From Populus alba (Eukaryota; Streptophyta; Magnoliopsida; Malpighiales; Salicaceae): 64,000 bases of DNA. The stretch is from positions 3,559,157 to 3,623,156 of the forward strand of contig NC_133301.1 of assembly GCF_005239225.2 (NCBI RefSeq). The letters run 5' to 3'. A program made the translations under genes and the position numbers. Shown here piece by piece: positions 36,375 through 47,924 of the stretch. Position 1 is the first letter of the stretch. Every line of letters begins with the position of its first letter. Below the pieces are notes generated by a model. The model was not told the DNA's origin and did no database searches. It worked only from the letters and a program-made list of their open reading frames with translations.

Positions 36375-38744
36375 AAGAGAAAAAATGAATTTGGGGAATA
36401 ACAAAAAATGGGTTATAACAGTGCTTTGCAGTTTACTGTGAGGAAGAGAAGTTTTTACGGGTATTTTGATGTGGGTTTTATTTGGGTTTAATGAGCTAAT
36501 TTAGGCCAAAATAAAAATGGGAAGAAAGTGTTGTGGTTTGGGTTTAAATCTGCAGGCAAGAGGAAATTGAGCTGCTCTGAGTGTGTTGTGGTAAATTGTG
36601 GTTGTCATGAGGTTAGAGGAAAAATTAGTAGGGATGCTGCTATTGTCTTGGTTGACAATTAGTACCTGGTTTTCAGTCGGGTGAGGATGATTTTGGCAGT
36701 GCTGTTATGCGGCTTGAATAGGGAGTAGAGGTTGAAGAAGAAGGAATCGATGGAGAGACTGATTTGCTCACTGTGGAATTTTAGTTATAGCCATGAAGAG
36801 AGTGGGGTTGAGTGGTTCTCGGTTCTTGTGATTGGTAGATGTGGTTGTTGGATTCGCAATATTAATGGTAGGTATCGAAATTAGCTCTCACATTTCGAAG
36901 ATCATGTCTATTTAAGTCTAATTATTGAAATGAAATCAGAGAGATGTCTATTTATTAAAGTATTTTTGAAAATCAAGCTTGTCTAGTTAAAGACCCAACA
37001 CATGCCATTTAATACATGTAGTCCTGTAACTGTCTTGTATTTTAAAAACAAAAATTGACACCTTGTATAATTAAAGTAACATTTCTATGGTTCTTTGTGT
37101 CCATTTTAATATATGATCTTGGGTACATTTATTTATGGTACGTGATAGGTGATCTTCTATGAATTTCAAAAAATTAGGATGCTTAAGTTAAAACTTGAGG
37201 CTTTATCAAGAAATGTTGTTTCTTTTGAGCACCTATTTTATTAGCATGCATTACAACTAGTGACTTAATTCATAATGCTATGATCCTTATAGAAAAGCTC
37301 TTCAAGTTTTGAGAGCGTCATTTATTGGTTCAAATTGCTTACCTGATTAAAAAGGGCTTTTACAAGCACGTGATGCGGGCTATGGTTCATGTTTATGAAA
37401 TAAAAGAAATTTCATAAGCTCAAAAGGTGTTTGAGGGTTTTAAAGACCTAGGATCAACATCAACTATTCATCAGCTCTCTTTCTATTGTTGTCTTTGTAA
37501 AGGAAATGACATATAACCATGTTGACCTTAATGATCAAAATTCTCTTTATGTAGATCATAATACAAATCCAACTTTTGATTTGATGAATAACCAATCTAA
37601 TCATTTAAAGATACTAGAGGCTTTATCATAGATGTCGCACGTGTGCAGCGTTGTGGCGATCATCCACCCTCAAGGAAAAATTGAATGTAATGGTTTATCT
37701 TGTACAAATATGGAGAGAAAAGGAATTCTTGTCTCCTATTATTGAAAAATTTGAATGGGAGTCGCCACCTGGTATTCTGGTCACTAGGAATCCTAATTGG
37801 TCTCAGAGATGGGATACGAAGACTGGTTGTGTAGAAGGATGGTATTAGCACCCCAACTACGCCCTACCTAAGGTAGGATACATTGTTTTAATGTCTGATA
37901 AAATGTAAGATCTTATTGTTGTTTCTAGTTGTTGGTCCGTCTGTCGAAGATTTAAGAAAAGCCCTACTCTATAAGAAGGTTCTTATCTTAATGGGGTAAA
38001 ACCTAATTGTTTTATGTTGTTAACAAGAAATACCTTTTTAATATTAGGAATGCGTTTTATGTATAAATTCATAATCCATGATACTAAAACAAAACAAAAT
38101 AAAATTTTTGTTGTTTTTGAAATTTTAGCCAATGTTCTCTTGACTTTAATAAACTAGTTATTAAAGCCAAAATGCATGCTAAAACATTGTTTTTTGGTGT
38201 ATGAAAAATAAAATATGATTTTTTTTTAGCTTTGAGACACTTGGCCGTATGTCCAAAAACTTTTTTTTTCTTTTTTTTCAAAATTTTTTTTATTTTTGAA
38301 TTTTTTTAACGAAAATCGGGTATTTTAATACCGAATTTTGTATTTTTAATAACATAAAATACAGACCGATATTCAGCACAAAAGGCATAAATCAAAAGGT
38401 GGGAAAATCAAAAATATTAAAACTAAACTTTTTTCTTCACTCTTTTTCTTTTTTAAAAAAATGGGCCGGATCAGGCCCAATTGCATGGGTTGGGTCGAAC
38501 CAGGCTCAGAATCTATGGGTTGGGCCCAAGCCCAGCCCACCACAACTGGTTATTGTGCATGAGCACCATGCACGTCCTACATGGCGAGGGAAGAAACGAA
38601 AGTAAAAGAAAAGGGGGTAGAGTGTTTACCTGGAGAGGCGGCGACACTGGCGCCTGTTAGTAGCAGTGGAGGCGGCAGGGGTGGTGGTTCTTCTTCTTCT
38701 TCTCCCCTGTATTTTTCTTCATCTCTTTCTTTCTTTTTCTTTCT

Positions 38745-39971
38745 TTTCTTAGCTTTCCAACAAAATAAGAATCAGCTCATTTGGACACTAGAACTCTAGA
38801 TATGGGCTGAACACTGAAAAGTGTCTTGGCTGCAGGACAAATTCCACTTCTCTTTTGTTGCTATAATTTGAACTTGAAAACGACCGTTTTGAATCTTGGA
38901 ATCTTATGAAAGTTTTAGGCCAATATCTTAGCTTTCCATCCATATAAACCAGACCTAAATCCATGTTCTACAACTCCATTTATGATCCAATAACTGAATG
39001 TTGTTCTAGTTTGAATTAAACCAGCATATCTTCTTTTAGCTTAGCCCTCTCTTTGTCTTTTATCTTTCAATAGTTAAACACATCAATCAATCCCTTAAAT
39101 TGTGAGATATGCCTGCATTCAAAAATAAGTATTTACCGTAAATCAAAATATCTTATGTTATCAGCTTTGTTATTATAAAAACATGCTTAAGTTAGGGAAT
39201 TTAATGATACTTTAAGTGTAATATTATGATAAAAATACGCTTTGGAGTACTAATCACTGCAATAAGGGAGTATTGTGGGCAGTTGAAGAGAGCGTGACGA
39301 CCAGCAGTAGGTTGTGGCCACGGTAGAACAGAAGCAGAGAAAGACAGGGGTGCTATGGCAGAGGAAAACAGGGGTGCTGCAGCAGGAGAGGGAGCTTGCA
39401 CCGTCAGTGAAGAAGAAAGAAGAAGTAATAGGCCGCTGTTTCATTGTGCAAAGAGAGCTGTGATGAAAGTGTTTTAGTTAATTTAGGGCTATGATATAAT
39501 AGAATGTCCTAGCTTGTGCCTTAACAACCTTCATATTTATATATATGTGATAGAACACCATGGTAACTGTAGGAATTTATAATATTGGAATAATCCTTGT
39601 ATAATTTTCTATTTACATGCTATACATTCTATAATGGTAATATCACTAGAAATACAACTTATTGTTCATTAATTATTTGTTTCAATGTCATGAAAAAAAC
39701 CAACAACCACTTGCACAAGAGGGCACCGACACCAATACGCCATGAGTCCTCCATAGCACCTCAATCCCTATTGGTCCCTATCTAGATTTGGACCATATTT
39801 TCTATATATGTATAAATTTTGTTACAGGAACACATTAGATTGGCTGCATATATATAATATATTCTTTTTTTGTTTACAAAGAAAATACATCACATTGGAG
39901 TTCACATACCAGGAAAATAATGAGAAGTGAAAATTTCTAAGAACGAACATACAAAGATCCTGAACGTTAAC
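38745..39971 (-). other. 3' flank of NPF copy 3
   Basis: Homologous to 22945-24164, with the copia relic at 39250-39665. From about 39120 rightwards one-base insertions become frequent compared with the other three copies, for example in A and T runs. No gene is seen. Confidence 0.6.
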
Positions 39972-42900
39972 TTAAACTACATCATCATCATCATCATCAT
40001 CAATCAATCCTTCCCTAACATCTCCAGTAATGCCCTTTTGTCCCCCTTACAAGGACCATAAGCCTTGCTACAAGCAAGATAATAAATGAAGTTAGCAACA
40101 CCCAAACTAGAAAGCAGCCAGTAATAATAATCATAATGTCCTTTGTTGATGTTGCTTGAAACCCAACTCTCTTGAATTTGCTTCACTAATAAACCCACGA
40201 ACATTACCTACTATAAAACTGGCCACCAAGCTTGCAGCAGACAGTCCAATACTATAAAGATTCGAGGCCACGCTAGACATGCTTTTTAGGCAATTCAGTG
40301 TAGAAAAGAACTCATTCAGTCCCAACACCATTCATAGCCTCAGAAAAATCCAAGTAAGAAATAAAATGGCAATAACCACATTGCAGACATGTGCGTAACC
40401 GCGTCAGGAATATCTGAAATTCCTTCCCTGATTGCAGTTTCTCGTCGCACCCTCTCTATAATTGCCAGTACTGCCATGGAAGCAGCCGAGCCCAGAATCC
40501 CAATTCCTTATTTTCTGTTTCAAGCCGAGACGTGTTGGTTTTCCCGTGATTTTTTATGCTAGAGGGATGATTACGCGATCGTATAGAGCAATCCACATTG
40601 TTAGAGAGAGCAACATAAATGCATAGAATGATCCAGCAGGGATTTCAAATTTCGAAGTGATATGTCGGTTCATAGTGGGATGCCTGGAGTAATAAGAAAG
40701 AGTTTTTTGACATACATTTACAGACACCAACATCCTGTCGACCATATTGGATTACCTTTATTAGTGCTTTTAGCTCTTCTACTTGATCTACTGTACCAAA
40801 GACGCCGATGGATCTGAAGCTCTTCCATCTGGCATCAAGTCTTCTTCAGGATTCTTAACCACACAAGCCTTGTTTAGAAACCTAGGACAAGATAAGACAA
40901 AAGGAAATCTTAAAGGAACTATCATATATAAATTAGCTTCTTGAGTGCTTCACAGGTAGGTTAATTACCTTATTTTTCACTTGGCACGACAAGTGCAGAT
41001 CCCTTCCTATGATGATACAGCTCATCCGTGTCTGGTGAAGATAATTCAATCCTTCTCTTTCTAAAGGAGGCCACGAGAACTCGAGCAAATCCGATGAGCC
41101 AGCTTGCCTTAGCCTTTGGGCTTGACATAAATGGGAAGAAGCCAAGAAGAAACGAAAGAGTTGACAGGATCATGAGAACCACAGGAACTCCGAAACCCAC
41201 CTTCCAGCCCATGGCATCTTGAATGTAAACTATACAAGTCATGGAAATAAATACAGAAGCTGAGGATGTAACATAGTACCAACTGAAGAAAGCTTTCTAA
41301 TATTCCAGCATGTTTAAGGCTGTCCCTCTTGCTCAATTGATCAGCAACCAAAGGCCAGGGAGCATGATCTTATGCCACCAGCTCCGATAGACATAAGGCC
41401 GAAGCAAAAATATAGAAACAAAAGCTGTGGTGTCGTCGCGTCGTTAAGTGCATCTGCTACTAAATTGGGCGCAAGAAGGCACCGTTGCCCCAGGAATATT
41501 GTTGTCAACCACAATAGAACCATTCCCTGTACATTTATTTGATTCCAGTTAATATTTTGACATAATCGAAAAGTTTTGAGAATGTTTTTCAAAATTCAAA
41601 CCTCGTATTAGAGAGGTGCAAAAACAACTTTATTTTGACCCAAAAATTCAGGAATTTTTTTTTTGGAATTAGAACTTTCATTCAGAGAAACTGCAAAATA
41701 TGTCGTTATTGGTTAAAATACTAAAATCATGAATTAGTGATTCAACTAAAATAAAATCATTTTTATTTTTATGCCCAAATTACCATCCCCTGTACATAAT
41801 ATAAGAAATTAACGAGGGAACTACCTTTCAATATTTAAAACAAATATTAAAATTAAAAATATTTTTTTACTGCAAAGGGAGAATAAATTTGGTCTTGGAA
41901 AAGATAGTAATGAAAGATTTGTCAATTTGGACAGCACATGATAACAGGACTTATTGAAGATTTTGTTTTTTTGGGGGTGGGGGGAATGGATTACTATGTA
42001 TTTTCCCGATCGCTTGTTAGCTAAACTCCAATTAATATAAAATATTCAGAAAATATATAATAAAATATATTCTTGATGGTCAGCAGCTTGTACGCTCGTC
42101 TAGCTATATTAAATCTTTTATTAAAAAAAAAACAAATTGCAATAATGTATGGTCCCAAAAAAGATTAGTATATAGACAATCTCCATCTAATATTTTCTAA
42201 TTCTCATAATTATAGACAGTGGATGTTAGAGTAGCTATATGCATCTTAATTAATCTTTCAAGATCCAAAAAATTAATGATTACGTAAGTTTTTAGTAATC
42301 CCGAGGTTTTTTAATATTCGAACTAGTGATCTTTAAGGAAAAAACTCAAGATCTAACCAGTTAAGTTTATTTTTTTAAGACTTGTATCTAGAAATTATTT
42401 AATTCATGATTATGTATTTATTTTATTATGATAACAATTATTTTATTTATAAATATATTAAAATAATATTAAATCTGGTAGTGCTTCCATTTGAAAACCA
42501 ATTAACCTTAGCTAAGTTTAAAAGAGGCAAATTTCGTAGATCATTGATCAATGTTGTTTTAACTTTTTAATTGATCAATCATCAGGTACGTGAACGAAGT
42601 CTTGTACGGATTTTTAATAAGTATGAAAATAGGTTATTATTTACTTTATATGAAAATCTTTTGACTTTCGTCGTAACTTTAAAAAATTAACGTAGACGGA
42701 CAGTAAACGGGGGAACCTGTCGGCTTTCATGAAACTAGCGACTAGGAATTAATCATTGTCGGCTTTAATAAAAATTTTATTTATATATATTTTTAAAATT
42801 AAGTGAAAATGAAACTTATCAATTACCCGGGCTCTCTCACGTGGTGTTAAAAAAGCCCTTTCAAAAAAATAATATATATTAACTCCAATATATTTTAAAT

Positions 42901-43691
42901 GAAAATCCTTTAAATTTAAAATTTGTAGAGGTTATACTATAAAATATTATAAATTTTAAATTTAATTAAAAAAATTAACACGTTTAGTATATTAAAAATT
43001 ATTTCAATTTAAAAACTCATTGAAGAATAATTTTATATTAAATCTAAAGCATATTATTAAATGTTTTCCAGTGAATCTCTACTACAAGGTGGGAGTCTAG
43101 TCAATTGGTACCTACTAACCTAACAAAATCATGATTCGAAATATATGAACACAAGATTAATTGTCTGTTTTCCCCCCTTTGAGATTAGCAATGGACTTAG
43201 TTAACCACTTTTGTTTGTTGAGAGAATCGCCGGTGAGCGAGGCATAGATCCGTTGGCCGGACACATGATTGTCTTTGTGACAAACAGAAGGGAGAAAAAA
43301 TAGAAAGACAAGAGTGGAAAGAAATAATGTTACCAGAAGGCTCGCAATACATCCAAAGCCGATCATCGGGTATCGACCCACATATGTATCAGCAAGAAAA
43401 GCCCCAATAATGGGCATGAAATTCCCAGCAGCTGAGTAGAGGAAGAGTATTTGGGCACCGCTAGCTGCATCCATACCATACTCTCTGGTCAAATACAGTA
43501 TCATATTTGTTGATAGCCCAAAACTTGCTAGCCTCTCCAGTGCCTCATTTGCTGTCAAAACATGAATTTAAACCACATTACTTGAATCGTAAATATCTAT
43601 AAGTTGCTGAAAGTGTTTTAAAATTACCTATGATGAAAAACAAGGCTCTTATGCCACCCTTCGGGCTGCTCAAGAGTGGCTCTGTGATCAT
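39972..43691 (-). pseudogene. NPF1-like: NPF1-like transporter, copy 3 (many small indels, possibly sequence error)
   Basis: Exons correspond to 43691-43628 (64 bp), 43551-43334 (218), 41526-40969 (558) and 40881-39972 (910). Exons 1 and 2 have the same lengths as in copy 2, and the family motifs, including ExxER, are preserved. Exon 3 has about eight indel positions and exon 4 about thirteen relative to copy 2, nearly all insertions or losses of one base in or beside short runs, with very few substitutions. The encoded protein is therefore broken repeatedly after exon 2. An aged pseudogene would carry many substitutions and stop codons, which this does not. I annotate it as disrupted but consider an unpolished assembly the likelier cause. 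Start, splice sites and stop are otherwise as in copy 2. Confidence 0.8.
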
Positions 43692-45007
43692 CTCCTTCGG
43701 ATCTGATTGTGCACTCTGTCGATGGAGGGAAAGAGTCTCGCAGCTTCTTCAGTCCACTAATTTGTTGTGAGAGATCATTTGGTGCACGATGAATACATAT
43801 ATACACCAGAGAGTTGCTGCCTTCAGTAAGCTTTAGGTTTTGTCTCTTCCCATTCTTTTCCCTCTGCTGGTTAATTTTGGCCTCATTAGCTGTTCCTCTA
43901 GGCTTCATTAGCTGTCCTTCGATTGATTCTATCCATCCAAAAGAAATATATATTGAACGTTGGTGTCACTGGATAATAATTCTCTAGTAAAACGTAAGAT
44001 TTTGTCAACTTGCAATTTTTTATTTCACTCTAACCTGTTTCCCGGAAGCTAAGTATCCAAGCACAGACAAGCTGAATTTTGTAGAAACAGAAATTTGGAT
44101 TTAGGACCAGGTTTTTTGGATTAAATTATGTATCCTTTTTAATCCAATCAACTTCATGTATGATCTTCAACAAGGATATTGCACATGTCAGGTGGTTTTT
44201 TCGTTTCTAAGAGAACGGCGTTCTTCTTTTATTTAACACACTGCCACACCGTCTCGCTTATTGTACTTCAACTTGCATATATAATAAAATTGAAAAAGAA
44301 ATCAAACTAACACGAATAAGAATGAGAACTTTCGATGCAAGAGCGCATTTAATTACTTAATTAGTTATTTTGAAAAGACAATTAAAAAAAATTACATAAA
44401 TTGCGCTATTCGTACGCATTCATTGTACTCTTTGCTTATTATTATTATTATTATTTTATTTGCTTTTGTTTTTTGTGGTTTGTGAACGATTTGATAAAAT
44501 AAAATTGTAGAAGTTGATAGCAATGAGCTCAATGCTCTGCATCAACCTTGTTATGGGAAATCAATCAGTATCAAGCTAGGAATAGAAAATTGTCTCCCAT
44601 TGCAAAGCCAAAATGAGCTTCAATACTGGCAACATTTTTAAATGCAATATCATGTATTATATTTTCTTACAGCCCAGAATATGCTGGACTCTAATATTTT
44701 TTTTTTCAGTTCTTGGGTTTGAAAGAGTAAAAATATTGATACTTTAAAATAACGAGAAACAAAGTTATAGGTTTGATACAATGAAACTCGTTTTTCCTCT
44801 CTGAACAAATGTGATGGTGGTGCTCAGCAATGAGCTCACTGTTTCTTTGTAGGGGACCATTAATTTGAACATTAATCTTTTCTTAAACCCTATAATTCCA
44901 AAACCTTTAGCCTACTCGGTCAGTTAACTTTCTGTAAGTGAGTTGTCATCCTTTTTCCATTACTTTTTTCATGGGTTTGTTTTATTTATTTATTTTTTAA
45001 ATGGGAA
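43692..45007. other. 5' flank of NPF copy 3 (start of spacer S3)
   Basis: Homologous to 12064-13372 and 27855-29165. It has no other feature and ends at the insertion point of the copia element at 45008. Confidence 0.6.
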
Positions 45008-45187
45008 GTTGAGAATAATAGAATGTGTTGGGTTGTGCCTTAGCCAACCTTCCTATTTATTTAGAGGCAGTAGAACACTGCAATAACTGTAATGATTACA
45101 ACATCCTATATTAGAATCCTATTCTGATAGATACATGAGTAACTGTAATGATTACAACATCCTATATTAGAATCCTATTCTATAATA
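45008..45187 (-). repeat. 3' LTR of the S3 copia element
   Basis: A 180-bp LTR that contains an internal direct repeat of about 40 bp (TAACTGTAATGATTACAACA and the following bases, twice). It differs from 47745-47924 at three sites. Confidence 0.85.
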
Positions 45188-47744
45188 TGCCCCCTCAAGC
45201 TGAGGGTGGGGGATCAACCCGAAGCTTGAATCGAAAAGCAGTAAAGGATGCAACAGGAAGCGAACATGACGGGAAATATAAATACGGTGAGATGCAATGT
45301 CAAGACATCGATAACCAAGATGCGAGGAACTATATCCAAAAAACACACATGGAGAGGAACGAAAATCCAATTTATGATTATTATATGGACGCAGAAAAGG
45401 AAAACAAAGACACCCAAAGGTACGCAAAAAATGATAATCAGGAGACCGTTGAAATAAACAATCAAACGGAGAGCGATGGGAAAGAATAGGAGTACGCATG
45501 CGATTTATAAGATAAACAGAGGTTTCAAAAGCATAATTCCATAATCGAAAAGGTGTTTTACATTGCCCTAAAAGAGTAAGACCTATTTCCACAATATGCC
45601 TATGACGACGCTTTACTTTTTCATTTTTTTCATGAGTGTGGGGACAAATCAGACGATGATGAATACCAATGGTCTGAAAAAATATGGATAGTTTTCGGTA
45701 TTCACCACCCTAATCAGTTTGAACAGATTTTATTTTTAAGGAAAATTGACGTTCGACAAGAGTTTGAAATTGATGAAAAATAGAGTAAACATCAGACTTG
45801 GCAACTAGAGGATAATACCATACATATTTAGTATAAGCATCAACGAAGATAACAAAATAACGATAGCCATCTGAAGAAAAAAGAGGAGCAGGGCCCCCAT
45901 ACATCACTAAAAATTAATTCAAGTGGAGCAGAAGTTTTGTGACCAGTAGGTCCTAAAGACAAACGCGATGATTTTCCTAAAGGACAACTTTGACATTGAA
46001 AATTAAGACGTTTGTTGTTACAAATAATCTTATTTTTCAAGATTAACAATTGAAAGATACGTGAAGTAGGATGACCTAGTCGACGATGCCATAAATCGGC
46101 AGAGGCAGAAGTGCAGGGAGACCAATAGGCTTGAGGAACTGACGTGACGGAAGACTTGGTCAGGGCATAGAGACCATCTTTACTCTGACCTGAGAGAAGG
46201 ACTTCATGGGTGTTGAAATCCTTGACATAAAACATACGAGGGTGAAATTCAAAATAAACATTATTATCAAGACAAAATTTCTGAACAGAGAGCAGAGGTT
46301 TTGTGATTGCAGGAACATGAAGAACATTAGATAAGGTGAAAGAACGATGTGGTGTATATATTTTTGTATGACCAAGATGAGATATAGGAAGGCCCTTACC
46401 ATCACCAACATGCAAATTCATTACCAAGGTACGGTTCTGAAGCGGTCAAGGTGGCAAGATCAGGTGTGACGTGTTGATTGGCACCGGTATCTGGAAACCA
46501 ATCAACAGAACCGGTTGAGGAGAGATTACGCTGCACCAGGTTGGCAGTAGGTTGTTGGCCATAACCTCGTTGCTGGAATTGAGGGCAATGGGGAGCTGTA
46601 TGGCCGAAATTTTGACACAGTTGACAGCGTGGATTCTGCCCCCTATTACGCTGCCAAGAGCCTTGCCTATTGTCACCGAAGGAGGAGTTTTGGAAGCTGC
46701 GGTGATGAGGTTTGGAGCTAGCAAATCGGTTGCCTCTGCTGTTGGACTCGTTGGGACGCCAGCCACCGTTGAAGCGGCCCCTACTACGGCCAAAGTTGCC
46801 AAAAGTCTGGTGCTGTTGCAACAAGAGTAGAAGATGGAATGCTGGGTGTGGGCAGCAGAGGAGCATGTATGGAAGCAGAAGATTTGTGAAGAAATTCATG
46901 TGTGAGGAGATGGCTATGAAGATCTGCATATGATAAAGGTTCAGCCTTGGTAATAAGACTGGTAACTAAGTCTTTAAACTCTCCTCGAAGACCACGAAAC
47001 ACATATAAATTGAAATCTTCAAGTGAAACTGGCCGACCAGCAGCGGCCAATTCATCAAATAAGGCCTTCGCTTTTTGCATAAATTGAGTTATTGATTCAT
47101 CATCCTGTCGAAGATCCTGAAGAGAGCCGTGAAGTTGCATAATACGAGAGTTGGAGGTGGAAGCGAGAGTTCGCTCAAGAGTGCCCCAAGTTGAACAAGA
47201 ACTTTGACAACCAACAACAAGATGCAAAACTTTCATAGATAGGGAGGAAAGAAGAGCACTTAGAATGAGTTGGTCCTGTTGTTTCCAGGTTTGAAAAAGC
47301 GGATTTACCTGAAGAGAGATACCATCATGGGCAAGAACATGTATTGGAGCCATCAACAAAACCAAAAACTCCTTGGCCTAGGAGATAAGGTAGCATTTGC
47401 ATACGCCAATATAAATAATTGGTGTTTGTTAATTTGAGGGAGATGACTTGATGAGTGTGAGAAAGAGAGATAATGCTTGCGGCAGTAGAGGCAACAAACG
47501 TGGCCTGCAAGAGGAGGCGTTCATCAGCCATGGCAGAGGAGAATCCAGGCGGTGACGTAGTAGAGGAAAGCAGAGGAGGCTCTGCAAGAGAAGAGGGCTG
47601 CACTGTTGGAGAAGAAGAAAGCTGGACTGCTGGTGCTGCAAAATTTGAAGATTTATGTGGTGGCTGTTCCATTGAAAGGGAGGTTGGGAGGCTATGAGAA
47701 AATTAGGTTTAATTTATTTTAGGGTTTTGTTGCTCTGATACCAA

Positions 47745-47924
47745 GTTGAGAATAATAGAATGTGTTGGGTTGTGCCTTAGCCAACCTTCCTATTTATATA
47801 GAGGCAGTAGAACACTGCAGTAACTGTAATGATTACAACATCCTATATTAGAATCCTATTGTGATAGATACATGAGTAACTGTAATGATTACAACATCCT
47901 ATATTAGAATCCTATTCTATAATA
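47745..47924 (-). repeat. 5' LTR of the S3 copia element
   Basis: A 180-bp LTR, one base from the initiator Met-tRNA primer site (minus strand TGGTATCAGAGC, 47743-47732). It has the same internal duplication as the 3' LTR. Confidence 0.85.

Larger units (their letters stand above)
27855..38744. repeat. Spacer S2, a near-identical copy of S1
   Basis: This matches 12064-22944 throughout, shifted by 15791-15799 bp, with differences mostly one-base length changes in runs plus a longer (TA)n at 36343-36372. Contents in order: 5' flank of NPF copy 2 (27855-29480), TE-like stretch with TATATAAAAAG near 30110 (29480-30890), non-coding middle with CA repeats and GC island (30890-32770), LTR (about 32775-34845, polypurine tract just right of it), tandem arrays (35030-35790), truncated LTR piece (35906-36420), unassigned sequence (36421-37640) and plus-strand LTR-like remnant (37640-38744). 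No gene is seen. Confidence 0.85.
45008..47924 (-). mobile_element. Ty1/copia element without reverse transcriptase, decayed
   Basis: LTRs of 180 bp lie at 45008-45187 (3') and 47745-47924 (5') and differ at three positions I can see. The flanks GGGAA and GGGAG look like a diverged five-base target duplication, and S1 and S2 show the empty site. The primer-binding site is at 47732-47743, and a GGGGGCA polypurine tract adjoins the 3' LTR. Minus-strand frames in order: Gag start (from 47672), Gag domain (47365-46784), zinc knuckle CQLCQNFGHTAPHC and protease DTGA (46929-46402), integrase zinc region and LELIFSDVWGP motif (46427-45840), and integrase C-terminal region (45592-45167). Frameshifts separate these. 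RT and RNase H are missing. LTR ends are not the usual TG...CA. Relics of the same family lie next to all NPF copies. Confidence 0.88.

Noticed and set aside
45148..45489. A 113-codon plus-strand open frame
   Set aside because: It lies antisense to the copia integrase C-terminal region, whose minus-strand reading has clear family motifs.
45710..46427. A functional integrase in the older copia element
   Set aside because: Its frame is interrupted between 46427 and 45167, and the element has no polymerase.
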